A stretch of 64,000 nucleotides of DNA from Mycolicibacterium elephantis DSM 44368 (GTDB taxonomy: Bacteria; Actinomycetota; Actinomycetes; Mycobacteriales; Mycobacteriaceae): positions 1 through 64,000 of the forward strand of contig NZ_ATDN01000067.1 of NCBI RefSeq assembly GCF_004014805.1, in the 5' to 3' direction. The position numbers were made by a program, and so were the translations under genes. Positions within the stretch are counted from its first letter, which is position 1, and every line of letters starts with the position of its first letter. The notes below the pieces were generated by a model, which saw only the letters and a list, made by a program, of their open reading frames with translations, searched no databases and was not told the origin of the DNA. Below, piece by piece: positions 7,608 to 17,317 of the stretch.

Positions 7608-7964
7608 TGCGGCTTCGACGTAGCGCAGGGCCTCGGCCTTGCTGACGCCCATGGCCTTTGCCGTCGAGACGAAACCGTGCGCCGCCGCGGCCATCGCCTC
7701 GTCGGAGGGGTCTACCCGGGCCACATACGTGCCGAACCGTCCGCGGGTTTCCAGGATGCCGCTGGCCTCCAGCTCGCGGTAGGCACGCGCCACGGTGTTG
7801 ACCGCCAACCCGAGCTGACCGGCGAGCTCGCGCACCGTCGGCAGCCTGGTGCCCGGGGGCAGCCTGCCGTCCCGGATTCCGTCGATGATCTGGGTTCTCA
7901 GCTGGTCGAACAGGGCACCGGAGCCGCGTTGATCGATGCGCACCCACTCGGCCAACCCCGCCAC
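7599..7964 (-). CDS. Short GntR-family regulator (YtrA type)
   Basis: The 121-aa protein consists of one winged helix-turn-helix: [51 protein letters not shown] and [12 protein letters not shown], followed by a short all-alpha tail of about 40 residues. This is the YtrA subfamily layout and matches M. tuberculosis Rv1152 in length and place. It starts at GTG 7964, divergent from the sirtuin gene with only 37 bp between them, so autoregulation and control of the sirtuin from the shared gap are plausible. Confidence 0.88.
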   Translation of the reverse strand: MAGLAEWVRIDQRGSGALFDQLRTQIIDGIRDGRLPPGTRLPTVRELAGQLGLAVNTVARAYRELEASGILETRGRFGTYVARVDPSDEAMAAAAHGFVSTAKAMGVSKAEALRYVEAAFG

Positions 7965-8001
7965 GTGCTTCAGTATCGCGCAAAGCGGCTACTTTGGACA
8001 T

Positions 8002-8715
8002 GTGCAGGTAACGGTCCTCAGCGGTGCGGGCATCTCGGCGGAGAGCGGGGTGCCCACGTTCCGGGATGCCGAGACCGGGCTGTGGGCCAAGGTCGACCCG
8101 TATGAGATCTCCAGCTCCGAGGGCTGGCGGGCGAACCCGGAGAAGGTGTGGGCGTGGTACCTGTGGCGCCATTACATGATGGGGTCGGTACGGCCGAACA
8201 GTGGCCATCTGGCCGTCGCCGCCTGGCAGGACTACGCCGACGTACGCGTCGTCACCCAGAACGTCGACAACCTGCACGAGCGCGCCGGCAGCACCAAGGT
8301 CTACCACCTGCACGGCAGCTTGTTCGAATTCCGTTGCGACGCCTGCCACTCGGCCTTCGAGGGTGATCTGCCCACGATGCCCGAACCGGTGGAGGCCGTC
8401 GACCCGCCGGTATGCCCGTGCGGCGGGCTGATCCGACCCAACGTGGTGTGGTTCGGTGAGGCGCTTCCCGATGAGGCTTGGCAACGCTCGATGGAGGCGG
8501 TCAGCACCGCCGACCTCGTGGTGGTCGTCGGGACGTCGTCGATCGTCTACCCCGCCGCGGGGCTGTCGGAGATGGCGCTGGCCCGAGGCACGGTGGTCAT
8601 CGAGGTCAACCCGGAACGCACGCCGTTGTCGGACGCCGCGACGGTGTCGTTGCGCGAAACCGCCGTCGAGGCCCTGCCCGGCCTGCTGCAGCGGCTGCCC
8701 GCGCTCCTCGACTAG
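8002..8715 (+). CDS. cobB: NAD-dependent protein deacylase (sirtuin)
   Basis: The 237-aa protein has sirtuin hallmarks: [15 protein letters not shown] for NAD binding, [12 protein letters not shown], the catalytic His in [13 protein letters not shown], and the zinc pairs CDAC and CPC. It removes acyl groups from lysines using NAD+ and in mycobacteria acts on acetyl-CoA synthetase and other targets. GTG 8002 was chosen because it begins directly at the conserved [10 protein letters not shown] strand and equals the 237-aa M. tuberculosis orthologue Rv1151c; 22 more residues could be read upstream but would overlap the divergent GntR gene. A palindromic repeat follows the stop. Confidence 0.92.
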   Translation: MQVTVLSGAGISAESGVPTFRDAETGLWAKVDPYEISSSEGWRANPEKVWAWYLWRHYMMGSVRPNSGHLAVAAWQDYADVRVVTQNVDNLHERAGSTKVYHLHGSLFEFRCDACHSAFEGDLPTMPEPVEAVDPPVCPCGGLIRPNVVWFGEALPDEAWQRSMEAVSTADLVVVVGTSSIVYPAAGLSEMALARGTVVIEVNPERTPLSDAATVSLRETAVEALPGLLQRLPALLD

Positions 8716-8716
8716 G

Positions 8717-8769
8717 GCGATTTGTGTGCGTTTTGTTGCGGTGAGCGCGCCTAAACGCACACAAATCGC
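8717..8769. repeat. 53-bp palindromic repeat, copy 1 (left of the AbiEi-DUF559 gene)
   Basis: Arms 8717-8733 and 8753-8769 are perfect 17-bp complements (GCGATTTGTGTGCGTTT and reverse complement) around a 19-nt loop. The whole 53-bp unit recurs at 9671-9723 with only three substitutions. It starts 1 nt after the sirtuin stop codon and may also serve as its terminator. Confidence 0.85.
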
Positions 8770-8812
8770 GACGGGTGGAACCGAATAGGCGCGCAGGGCG
8801 TCCAAACACGAT

Positions 8813-9670
8813 GTGGTCGACGACTACTTGCGCCGCCATGACGGGGTGATCACGCTGGCACAGGCGCAACAGGCCGGGCTCAGCAGATATGCCGTCGACC
8901 GCCGAGTCCGCGCCGGGCGCTGGCGACGGTGCTCCCCGGGCGTGTTCTTCGCCGAAGACCGGCCGTTCAGCGACGCAGCGCGGATCAGAGCCGCCGTCTG
9001 GGGTTACGGGCTCGCGGCGGTGGCCAGCGGCATTGCCGCGGCCTGGTGGCATGGCCTGACGCGATTTGCACCGCGTGTGGTCGAAGTGACGGTGCCGAAG
9101 GCCAGCCACCATCCACACCGTGACGGCATCCGGATGCGGCGACGCGACCTGCGTCCCGCGGATGTCGTCGAGCGCGGCGGCTTAAGGGTCACCGCGTTGG
9201 CGCTGACCGTCGTGGAGGCCGCCGTTCGGTTCCGCGGGGGCGCCGTGTTGATGGATTCCGCATTGCAACGTCACGTCGAACTGCACGACCTTTGGCGCAC
9301 GCATCTGCAGAACAAGGGTCGGCACGGGTCGCCGGCAGCCAGGCGGCTGCTGCAGGCGGCAACCGACGGGGCCCGCTCAGAGGCCGAGCGCCTGCTCGTG
9401 AAACTCCTGTACGAAGCGGGTTTCACCGGATGGCGGACGAATTTCCCGGTCGCCGGCTACAAGGTCGACGTGGCGTTTCTCGTACAGAAGGTCGCCATCG
9501 AGGTCGACGGCTGGGCGTTTCACAGCGACGCAGACGTGTTCGTCAAGGATCGCGAACGACAGAATGCGATCTCGTTGCGCGGGTGGAAGGTGCTGCGGTT
9601 CACCTGGTTTGATCTCACCGTGAACCCGCAGCGGGTGATTGCCGAAATCCGACACGCCCTCAGTTCATGA
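8813..9670 (+). CDS. AbiEi-like N-terminal domain fused to DUF559 nuclease-like domain
   Basis: The 285-aa protein starts at GTG 8813. Residues 1-55 (DDYLRRHDGVITLAQAQQAG, then RYAVDRRVRAGRWRRCSPGV) form the winged-helix AbiEi_4 domain of type IV toxin-antitoxin antitoxins. Residues about 185-285 are DUF559, related to very-short-patch-repair and PD-(D/E)xK nucleases: acidic SEAERLLVKLL, VDVAFL, VAIEVDGWAFH and KVLRFTW. No AbiEii toxin gene is next to it, so it is an orphan of this class. Function is not known; defence or DNA processing is an inference. It is bracketed by two near-identical palindromic repeats, suggesting movement or recombination as a unit. Confidence 0.8.
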   Translation: MVDDYLRRHDGVITLAQAQQAGLSRYAVDRRVRAGRWRRCSPGVFFAEDRPFSDAARIRAAVWGYGLAAVASGIAAAWWHGLTRFAPRVVEVTVPKASHHPHRDGIRMRRRDLRPADVVERGGLRVTALALTVVEAAVRFRGGAVLMDSALQRHVELHDLWRTHLQNKGRHGSPAARRLLQAATDGARSEAERLLVKLLYEAGFTGWRTNFPVAGYKVDVAFLVQKVAIEVDGWAFHSDADVFVKDRERQNAISLRGWKVLRFTWFDLTVNPQRVIAEIRHALSS

Positions 9671-9723
9671 GCGATTTGTGTGCCTTCTGTTGCGCTGAGC
9701 GCGCCTAAACGCACACAAATCGC
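9671..9723. repeat. 53-bp palindromic repeat, copy 2 (right of the AbiEi-DUF559 gene)
   Basis: Starts directly after the TGA of the AbiEi-DUF559 gene (9668-9670) and runs to the stop codon of the convergent methyltransferase gene. It is identical to copy 1 at 50 of 53 positions. The outer 13 bp pair perfectly (9671-9683 with 9711-9723); the substitutions weaken the inner stem. Confidence 0.85.
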
Positions 9724-10355
9724 TACTTGACCGCGCGGCCGAGCGCGAACTCCGCCACCGGAATCGGCGCCCAGGCCGGCAGCGTCCACTCGCGGCGCGC
9801 CCCTGCCGCCTGGAATCCCGCGCCGACGATCGACTGCTCGGTGTGCCGATGCGTGTGGCAGTTGCCGAACAGCCTCGGCCACAACGTGGCGTCGGCGATC
9901 CGCTGCATCCGGGCACGCACGCCGGTACCGGCGATGTGCTCCAGGTAGCGCAACTCGCCGCCGGGGCGCAGCAGCGAATACAGTTGGCGCAGCACCGTTT
10001 CGGGCTCGTCGACCGAGCACAGCACCAGGGAGCACACCACCGCGTCGAACGGCTCACCGGCGCCGCCCGCATAGTGCTCGACGGTGTCGGCGGTGACGGT
10101 CACCGGCACGGGTGCGACGGCGGCGGCGCGCTGGGCCTGCTCGGCGAGGCGCCGTTCGGGTTCGACGGCCACCACCTCGGTGACGGTGTCGGGATAGAAC
10201 TCGAAGTTGGTGCCGGTGCCCGCGCCGACCTCGAGCACCCGTCCGCTCAATCCAGCGAGGTTCTCGCGGCGCAACCGCTGAATCGCCTCCGTCTCATGCC
10301 TGGACATGAACATCCACAGCCGCGCGAAGAATGGATTGTCAACGGTGTTGCTCAT
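9723..10355 (-). CDS. Class I SAM-dependent methyltransferase (UbiE/Methyltransf_11 type)
   Basis: The 210-aa protein has motif I LEVGAGTGTNFEFYP near residues 41-55, an acidic end of strand 2 (VAVEPERR), motif post-I ADTVEHYA and DAVVCSLVLCSV, and LRPGGELRYLEHI. These are the SAM-binding motifs of small lipid or quinone methyltransferases. The orthologous position in M. tuberculosis is Rv1147. It overlaps the TetR gene start-to-stop by 17 nt, and that gene overlaps mmpL13 by 4 nt, so on the minus strand the order of transcription is mmpL13, TetR, methyltransferase. Confidence 0.85.
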   Translation of the reverse strand: MSNTVDNPFFARLWMFMSRHETEAIQRLRRENLAGLSGRVLEVGAGTGTNFEFYPDTVTEVVAVEPERRLAEQAQRAAAVAPVPVTVTADTVEHYAGGAGEPFDAVVCSLVLCSVDEPETVLRQLYSLLRPGGELRYLEHIAGTGVRARMQRIADATLWPRLFGNCHTHRHTEQSIVGAGFQAAGARREWTLPAWAPIPVAEFALGRAVK

Positions 10356-11016
10356 TCAGCAGTCCTTTCAACATGCTCACAGTTTCCTGCGGGGCGGTCT
10401 TGGGATCGACTGCGCCCGAGATGATCTCCCCTACCACCACCGCCCGCAGCACCCGGTCGGCGAACTCCTCGGCGTCCCCCCACGGCAGATACGGTCGCGA
10501 GATCAGCATCGCGGCCACCCCGTGGGCGACCGTCCACAGTTGCAGCGCCAACGCCACCGGATCCCCCGGCGGAAAGACTTCCTCGGCGATCAGCGTCTCC
10601 ACCGAGGTACGCAGATGCAGAAACGCCGATGTGTTCAGCATCATGTCGACATCGCTGCCGGGGCGGCCCTCGCCCATCGTCGCGATCCGGTACAGCTCAG
10701 GGGTTTTCACGGCGAACCGAATATAGGCCAGCCCCTGGGCGCGCAACACCTCGATCGCCGACGGCGCATCGGCGGCGAGGCTTTGCATCTCCTCGTCGAG
10801 CTTCTCGAAGTAACGCACGCACACCGCATCCAGCAGCGCGTCCTTGTCGGCGAAGTGCAGATAGATCGACGGCGGTGTCACCCCCACCCGCTGGGCGACC
10901 GACCGGATCGACACCGCCTTGGCGTTTCCGGTCTCCAGCAGCAGATCCGTGGTGGCGTCGAGGATCTCGTCGCGCAACTGGTCGCCGGAGCCGCGCGGCG
11001 CGCGTCGCCGTTTCAT
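10339..11016 (-). CDS. TetR-family transcriptional regulator in the mmpL13 operon
   Basis: The 225-aa protein has a TetR helix-turn-helix at residues 18-60 (EILDATTDLLLETGNAKAVS, then VAQRVGVTPPSIYLHFADKD) and an all-helical C-terminal ligand domain resembling the TetR_C_33/WHG type (RAQGLAYIRFAVKTPELYRI, LQLWTVAHGVAAMLI). Its ATG overlaps the mmpL13 stop (ATGA). Regulators of this form commonly control an adjacent lipid or drug exporter, so MmpL13 is the natural target. The ligand is unknown. Confidence 0.88.
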   Translation of the reverse strand: MKRRRAPRGSGDQLRDEILDATTDLLLETGNAKAVSIRSVAQRVGVTPPSIYLHFADKDALLDAVCVRYFEKLDEEMQSLAADAPSAIEVLRAQGLAYIRFAVKTPELYRIATMGEGRPGSDVDMMLNTSAFLHLRTSVETLIAEEVFPPGDPVALALQLWTVAHGVAAMLISRPYLPWGDAEEFADRVLRAVVVGEIISGAVDPKTAPQETVSMLKGLLNEQHR

Positions 11017-13280
11017 CGCGATCCGACCACCTCAGAGGACGGGTCGGCGGCCGGCAGCCGGTCCTCGGCGGACTCGCTGATGCGGATGCGTGAGTGCAGC
11101 CGGGCCAGCGGCTTGGGTGCCCACCAGTTCCACCGGCCGAGCACGTGCATGAACGCGGGAACCAGCGCCATGCGGACCAGCGTCGCATCCGCCAAGATCG
11201 CCAGCGTCAGGCCGACGCCCATCATCCGCATGAACGACACCTCGGCGGCGATCAATGCGGCGAACGAGATCGACATGATCAGCGCCGCGGCGGTGACGAC
11301 CCGGCCGGTGCGGGCCAGCCCCAGCGCGACGCTCTCGTCGTTATCCGCCCGGGTGCGGCCCGATTTGAGCCAGTACTCCCGGATCCGCGACACCAGGAAC
11401 ACCTCGTAATCCATCGACAGCCCGAACGCGATGCAGAACAACAGCACCGGCATGTTGGCCACCAACGTGCCCGTCGGCGTCGTGCCCAGCGCGCCCAGAT
11501 GGCCGTCCTGGAAGATCCACACCAACGCGCCGAATGCCGCCGTCAGCGATAAGACGTTGAGTATCAACGCTTTCAGCGGCAGCACCACGCTTCCGGTCAG
11601 CAGGAACAGCAGGAGGAACGTGATGCCGGCGATCACCCCGAGCACCAAGGGCAGCCGCGACGTGATCGCCGAGGAGCTGTCGCGGTTGATCTGCGCGACG
11701 CCGGTCAACTGCACCTCGGCGCCGCCCGGTGTGCTGACCCGGCGCAGCGCGTCGAGCTGGGTTTCGGAGGCCTCGGTGAACAACGGCGCGGCGCTGGCGA
11801 CCGTGAGAAACGCGCTGCCGTCCTTGACGCCGGTCGCCGCCGACGGCGGACCCACCAGCCTGCCGTCCACGAACGTGCCCCCGGGCGCCGACACGGACGA
11901 CACGTCGGCCACCTCGGACAGGGCGCCGGCGTAGCGGTCGAGGGCGGGCGGCGTGACGGCGCGGGCGTCGGGTATGACGACGGTGACGTTGCGCGCGGAG
12001 TCGACGGCGAAGTCGGTGCGCAACTCGTCTCCGACCTGTCGCGCCGACGCCGACGACGGCAGCACCCGGTCGTCGAGAAAGCCCCAGTTGGCGCCGAGAA
12101 ACGGCGCGCCGAGCACCAGCAGCAACGCCACGATCGCCGCTCCGATCAGCACCGCGCGGCGCATGACGAACTTCGTGCAGCGATACCAGAACGTCTGCTC
12201 GACCGGCTTGCGTACCGGCTCGGGACGGCCGAGCACCCGACGCAACAACCTGCGCACGTCGAACCTGTCCAGCCGGTCGCCGGCCAGCACGATGGCCGCG
12301 GGCGCGACGACGATGGCGGCCAGCGCCGCGAACGTCACCACCGCCACGCCGGCGTAGGCGAACGACTTGAGGAAGTACATCGGAAACAGCACCATCGCGA
12401 CCATCGACAGCGCGACGGTGAGCGCCGAGAACAACACCGTCCGCCCCGCGGTGGCCATGGTGCGGACCAGGGCGCGGTCGGGGTCGGCGCCGTCGGCCAG
12501 CTCGTCGCGGTAGCGGCTGATGATGAGCAGGGTGTAGTCGATGGCCAACGCCATGCCCATGGCCACCGTCAGGTTCAGCGCGAAGATCGACACGTCGGTG
12601 ACGAGGGTGACGGCCCTCAGCACCGCCATCGAGCCCAGGATCGCGAACCCACCGACGGCCAGGGGCAGCGCGGCCGCCACCAGACCGCCGAACACCCACA
12701 CCAGCACCACGAAGCTCAGCGGGATGGCGATCGACTCCATCAGCAGCAGGTCGCGTTCGGTCTGCGCGTTGATCTGGACGTAGATCATCGCTTCGCCGCC
12801 GGCACGCACCCTGACCTCGCCGCGATCATGTGCCAGCCGATCGGTGAGTTCCTTGGCGTGCTTCTGCGCGCCGCTCTCGCCGCCGGTGATCCCGGCCGCT
12901 ATCAACCCCGTCTTGCCGTCCGTGCTGATCAACGCCGGAGCCGCCGTCTGCGGCGCGGTCCACGCCGTGACGACCTGGACGACGTGCGGCGATGCCCGGA
13001 GCTGGGTGGCGATGTCGGTGCCGACCGAGCGCGCGGCCGGGCTCAGCGCGCCGTCGGCGTCGGTGACGCTGATCAGCAGCTCCATGTCGCCCTGGCCGAA
13101 CGTGTCGACGAGCACCCGGTTGGCCTGGGCGGACTCCGAGGTCGGGTCTGCGAAGCCGCCCGCGGACAGGTGCTTGACGACGGGGATCCCGAAGACCGCG
13201 CAGGCCGCCATGACGAGCACCGCGATGGCGAGGATGCGCCGAGGCGCGGACAGCGCCAGCTGTGCGATTCGGTGCAGCAC
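11013..13280 (-). CDS. mmpL13: MmpL-family RND lipid/siderophore exporter, intact MmpL13-like
   Basis: GTG 13280 (LHRIAQLALSAPRRILAIAV) gives 755 aa; the frame stays open upstream, but that part lacks family character. It has two RND halves, each with a periplasmic domain and about six helices: helix 1 around 15-35, helices 2-6 around 185-360 (LLMESIAIPLSFVVLVWVFG onward), and the second half from about 380. Conserved MmpL motifs include AIDYTLLIISRYRDE in the first half and SMDYEVFLVSRIREYW in the second, where the Asp-Tyr pairs take part in proton transfer. In M. tuberculosis H37Rv this locus is split into mmpL13a and mmpL13b; here it is one frame. Likely exports a lipid. Confidence 0.85.
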   Translation of the reverse strand: MLHRIAQLALSAPRRILAIAVLVMAACAVFGIPVVKHLSAGGFADPTSESAQANRVLVDTFGQGDMELLISVTDADGALSPAARSVGTDIATQLRASPHVVQVVTAWTAPQTAAPALISTDGKTGLIAAGITGGESGAQKHAKELTDRLAHDRGEVRVRAGGEAMIYVQINAQTERDLLLMESIAIPLSFVVLVWVFGGLVAAALPLAVGGFAILGSMAVLRAVTLVTDVSIFALNLTVAMGMALAIDYTLLIISRYRDELADGADPDRALVRTMATAGRTVLFSALTVALSMVAMVLFPMYFLKSFAYAGVAVVTFAALAAIVVAPAAIVLAGDRLDRFDVRRLLRRVLGRPEPVRKPVEQTFWYRCTKFVMRRAVLIGAAIVALLLVLGAPFLGANWGFLDDRVLPSSASARQVGDELRTDFAVDSARNVTVVIPDARAVTPPALDRYAGALSEVADVSSVSAPGGTFVDGRLVGPPSAATGVKDGSAFLTVASAAPLFTEASETQLDALRRVSTPGGAEVQLTGVAQINRDSSSAITSRLPLVLGVIAGITFLLLFLLTGSVVLPLKALILNVLSLTAAFGALVWIFQDGHLGALGTTPTGTLVANMPVLLFCIAFGLSMDYEVFLVSRIREYWLKSGRTRADNDESVALGLARTGRVVTAAALIMSISFAALIAAEVSFMRMMGVGLTLAILADATLVRMALVPAFMHVLGRWNWWAPKPLARLHSRIRISESAEDRLPAADPSSEVVGSR

Positions 13281-13437
13281 GTCGTGCCTTCCGTTTCTCG
13301 GATCGGCTAACACGGGTAACTTAACAACGGTAACCAAGCGGGTCAATGCGCCCGTAGGTGACACGGTGGGGCTACCCCGCATCGTTCACGGCGATGCCCC
13401 GCGATGAATCCGGCATGTTCTGGTAGTCGTATCGGAC

Positions 13438-13983
13438 ATGACAACTACGGGCGTGACCACCGATGTGACCGCACCAACCCGCACCACCGCCGGCGATGTC
13501 GGCCTGTTGACCCTGCGTGTGGGGGTCGGCGCGGCGATGATTCAGGCCGGCCTGATCAAGGCGTTCGATTTCAGTACGACGGTCGAGTTCATGAGCGCAG
13601 GCGGTTGGCGGATGCCCACGCTGGCCGCGATGATGGTCACCACCGCCGAGACGCTGGGCGGGATCGGGCTGCTGCTCGGCGTGCTGACGCCGCTGGCGGC
13701 GTTCGCGGTGATCGCGGCGATGGTCGACGCCTGGGCGGTCAACGTCTCGACCGCCGCGTTCTGGTCGCACCCGTTCAACGCGCCGTTCCTGATCTTCATC
13801 GGGGCGACGGCGCTGCTGTTCGCCGGTGCGGGCGCGTACTCGGTGGACGCCCGGGTCCTCGGCCGCACGACCTGGTCGCCGCGGCTCGCGGTGGGTCTGC
13901 TGGTCGCGGCGGTCGTCGCGGCCGTGCTGACGTGGATCGCGCTCAACGGCACCAACCCGATCCACTTCACCGCACCCGCCTAG
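13438..13983 (+). CDS. DoxX-family membrane protein
   Basis: The 181-aa protein begins MTTTGVTTDVTAPTRTTAGD, then LTLRVGVGAAMIQAGLIKAF, a DoxX signature, followed by helices around 65-90 (MMVTTAETLGGIGLLLGVLT), 115-135 and 148-170. DoxX proteins are four-helix membrane proteins linked to thiol or oxidative stress (in M. tuberculosis with SodA and SseA) or to quinone metabolism. It is a single gene divergent from mmpL13. ATG 13438 is the first start; GTG 13453 is an alternative. Confidence 0.85.
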   Translation: MTTTGVTTDVTAPTRTTAGDVGLLTLRVGVGAAMIQAGLIKAFDFSTTVEFMSAGGWRMPTLAAMMVTTAETLGGIGLLLGVLTPLAAFAVIAAMVDAWAVNVSTAAFWSHPFNAPFLIFIGATALLFAGAGAYSVDARVLGRTTWSPRLAVGLLVAAVVAAVLTWIALNGTNPIHFTAPA

Positions 13984-14157
13984 GTTCGGCCGATTGCGCG
14001 GTTTTATCCGCGACACGCCGGGAAGCCCGTATGAGACTGCACAATCGCGGCGGTCGGGCCCTTGTCGACCCCGGAACCTACCCGGCGGTAAGAATTGCCA
14101 CGATATTCCGAACCGTGACTCAATGATTCCTTAAAGGTGCTGGTTACTCTTCAGTAC

Positions 14158-14289
14158 ATGTGGATCGACGACACCAGTGCTGATGTCATCAAGGTTGATT
14201 TCGACGCGCTCTACCACGGCGATGTCCTGGTCGAGGGCGACACCTCGGAACAGCTCGACGACGAGCAGCCGCTGCGCAAGGCGGTCTGA
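14158..14289 (+). CDS. Conserved-looking 43-aa acidic small protein
   Basis: ATG at 14158 opens a 43-codon frame ending TGA at 14287-14289. The product is acidic: MWIDDTSADVIKVDFDALYH, then GDVLVEGDTSEQLDDEQPLR and KAV. Codon usage is strongly GC at third positions, as in real genes here, and a GC-rich hairpin follows 7 nt after the stop. There is no obvious Shine-Dalgarno sequence. I recall similar short proteins annotated as hypothetical in mycobacteria, but no function is known. Confidence 0.65.
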   Translation: MWIDDTSADVIKVDFDALYHGDVLVEGDTSEQLDDEQPLRKAV

Positions 14290-14296
14290 CCCGCCT

Positions 14297-14324
14297 GGTC
14301 CCGAGCGCGGGCGCGCTCGGGACC
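14297..14324. terminator. 12-bp stem, 4-nt loop terminator hairpin
   Basis: GGTCCCGAGCGC (14297-14308) pairs perfectly with GCGCTCGGGACC (14313-14324) around GGGC. It follows the small protein gene and precedes the stop of the convergent nitronate monooxygenase gene at 14364. The compact GC stem is typical of actinobacterial terminators. Confidence 0.75.
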
Positions 14325-14363
14325 GACAGTTTGCCCACTGCGGGCGATTTTCGCTGATTCCTG

Positions 14364-15368
<1,005 letters not shown>

Positions 15369-16121
15369 CTACCTCGGGGCCATCCGGATCGCGCCGTCCA
15401 GGCGGATCACTTCACCGTTGAGCATCGGGTTCTCCACGATGTGCACGGCCAGCGCGCCGTACTCGTCGGGATCGCCGAGGCGCGCCGGATGCGGCACCTG
15501 CTTGCCCAGCGAGGCCTGCGCCTCCTCCGGCAGCGAACCCAACAGCGGGGTCTTGAACAACCCGGGCGCAATGGTGACGACGCGGATCAACTCACGGGAG
15601 AGGTCACGCGCGATCGGCAGCGTCATGCCGACCACACCGCCCTTGGACGCCGAGTAGGCGGCCTGCCCGATCTGGCCCTCGAACGCCGCGACCGACGCGG
15701 TGTTGATGATGACGCCACGCTCGCCGTTGATCGGTTCGGTCTTGGCGATCCGCTCGGCCGACAACCGCAGCACGTTGAACGTGCCGATCAGGTTGACCTC
15801 GATGACCTTCTTGAACGCGTCCAACGGGAACGGGCCGTCCTTGCTCAGCGTCTTGATCGCGTTGCCGATACCCGCGCAGTTGACGTTGATGCGCAGCGGA
15901 CCCATCTTCTCGGCCTCATCCAGCGCGGCGCTCACCGCATCAGGGTCGGTCACGTTGGCCTCGACGAACTTGGCGCGCTCACCGAGTTCAGAAACCGCGT
16001 CGGCACCCTTGAGGTCGATGACGACGACGGACGCGCCGCGGTCGAGCAGGCGCTTGGTGGTCGCCAGGCCGAGCCCGGAGGCCCCGCCGGTGACGACGGC
16101 TACGGCGTCCTTGATCTCCAC
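15369..16121 (-). CDS. Short-chain dehydrogenase, 3-hydroxyacyl-CoA dehydrogenase type II-like (Rv1144 type)
   Basis: The 250-aa SDR has [12 protein letters not shown] (TGxxxGxG), an Asp ending strand 2 (VVVIDLKG) favouring NAD(H), the NCAG motif in [11 protein letters not shown], catalytic Ser in [11 protein letters not shown], and YSASKGG (YxxxK). The [10 protein letters not shown] segment after the active site and the overall length match human HSD17B10-like 3-hydroxyacyl-CoA dehydrogenases. It sits 15 nt downstream of mcr and 6 nt upstream of the nitronate monooxygenase, suggesting a role in branched-chain acyl-CoA breakdown. Confidence 0.88.
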   Translation of the reverse strand: MEIKDAVAVVTGGASGLGLATTKRLLDRGASVVVIDLKGADAVSELGERAKFVEANVTDPDAVSAALDEAEKMGPLRINVNCAGIGNAIKTLSKDGPFPLDAFKKVIEVNLIGTFNVLRLSAERIAKTEPINGERGVIINTASVAAFEGQIGQAAYSASKGGVVGMTLPIARDLSRELIRVVTIAPGLFKTPLLGSLPEEAQASLGKQVPHPARLGDPDEYGALAVHIVENPMLNGEVIRLDGAIRMAPR

Positions 16122-16136
16122 TGAATCAGTTCCTCT

Positions 16137-17228
16137 CTAGGTCCAGTCCCGCAGGACGGCTTCGGTGTCCGCGCCGGCCTCGCCGGGCGGGGTCGGGGTC
16201 GGCGGCACACTACGGGAGAACCGCGGAGCGGGCATGGGCTGCAGGTAGTCGCCGACCCGGTAGAACGTATTGCGTTCGGTGACATGGGGTTCGGATTCCA
16301 CCTCGCCGAAGGAGAGCACCGGCGTCACGCAGGCGTCGCTGTCGGCGAAGACCTTGGCCCAGTGGTCGCGGTCCTTGGAGCCGATGACCTCGGTGAACCT
16401 CGCGCGCAGCTCGGGCCAGCGGCTCATGTCGTTCTGGTCGGGCAGATCCTCCCCGTCGAGGCCGAGGCCCTCGAGGAACTCGGCGTAGAACTGGGGCTCG
16501 ATGCAGCCGACGGCGATGTAGCGGCCGTCGGCGCAGGTGTAGGTGTCGTAGTAGGGGGCGCCGCCGTCGAGCATGTTCACGCCGCGCTCGTCGGACCACA
16601 GGCCGTCCTGGCGGAAGCTCCAGATCATCTGGGCCAGCACGCTGGATCCGTCGATCATCGCGGCGTCGACCACCTGGCCCTTGCCGGAGGTCTGCCGTTC
16701 CCACAGCGCCGACAGGATCCCGACGAGCAGGAACATCGATCCGCCGCCGAAGTCGCCGGTCAGGTTCAGGGGCGGCACCGGCCGCTCCCCCTTGCGGCCG
16801 ATGCTGTGCAGCACGCCGTTGAGCGAGATGTAGTTGATGTCGTGGCCGGCCTGCAGCCGGCGGGGCCCGGTCTGGCCCCAGCCGGTCATGCGGCCGTAGA
16901 TGAGGCGCTCGTTGACCTTCGCGCAGTCCTCGGGGCCCAGGCCCAGCCGTTCGGTCACGCCGGGGCGCAGGCCCTCGATGAGCACGTCGGCCTTGGCGAC
17001 CAGCCGCAGCACCAGGTCGCGGCCCTCCTCGGTCTTGAGGTCGGCGGTCACCGAGCGGCGGTTGCGCAGGGTGGCTTCGCGGTTCTTGGTGGGAATCCCG
17101 CCCACCTTGCCGGGCCGCTCGATGCGCACGACGTCGGCGCCGAGGTCACCGAGGATCATCGCGGCATGCGGGCCGGGGCCGATGCTCGCCAGTTCGATGA
17201 CTCGCAGCCCGTGCAGTGGTCCAGTCAT
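16137..17228 (-). CDS. mcr: Alpha-methylacyl-CoA racemase (CoA-transferase family III)
   Basis: The 363-aa protein follows M. tuberculosis Mcr (Rv1143) closely in remembered sequence: [78 protein letters not shown] and [20 protein letters not shown]. The His in AGHDINY and the Asp in DFGGG are the general acid/base pair that epimerises 2-methylacyl-CoA. This converts (2R)- to (2S)-methyl acyl-CoA, needed before beta-oxidation of phytanic or sterol side chains. ATG 17228 matches the known start; six extra residues could be read from 17246. Confidence 0.92.
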   Translation of the reverse strand: MTGPLHGLRVIELASIGPGPHAAMILGDLGADVVRIERPGKVGGIPTKNREATLRNRRSVTADLKTEEGRDLVLRLVAKADVLIEGLRPGVTERLGLGPEDCAKVNERLIYGRMTGWGQTGPRRLQAGHDINYISLNGVLHSIGRKGERPVPPLNLTGDFGGGSMFLLVGILSALWERQTSGKGQVVDAAMIDGSSVLAQMIWSFRQDGLWSDERGVNMLDGGAPYYDTYTCADGRYIAVGCIEPQFYAEFLEGLGLDGEDLPDQNDMSRWPELRARFTEVIGSKDRDHWAKVFADSDACVTPVLSFGEVESEPHVTERNTFYRVGDYLQPMPAPRFSRSVPPTPTPPGEAGADTEAVLRDWT

Positions 17229-17279
17229 ACTCCAACCGCCCTTCATCCCCGCGAACGCTGTCGACCGCCGACATAGCTT

Positions 17280-17295
17280 ACTTGTTTAACCAAGT
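17280..17295. promoter_or_regulatory. 16-bp near-perfect palindrome between mcr and echA
   Basis: ACTTGTTTAACCAAGT equals its own reverse complement at 14 of 16 positions and is centred on TTAA. It lies 52 bp before the mcr ATG and 23 bp before the echA ATG, inside an 89-bp divergent gap. This is the size and shape of a TetR-type operator. The cognate regulator is not identified here. Confidence 0.5.
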
Positions 17296-17317
17296 GGGCC
17301 GGATCTAGGGTGCAGCC

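Noticed and set aside
8813-9670. A complete type IV toxin-antitoxin pair
   Set aside because: Only the AbiEi-like domain is present, fused to DUF559. No AbiEii nucleotidyltransferase gene is next to it.
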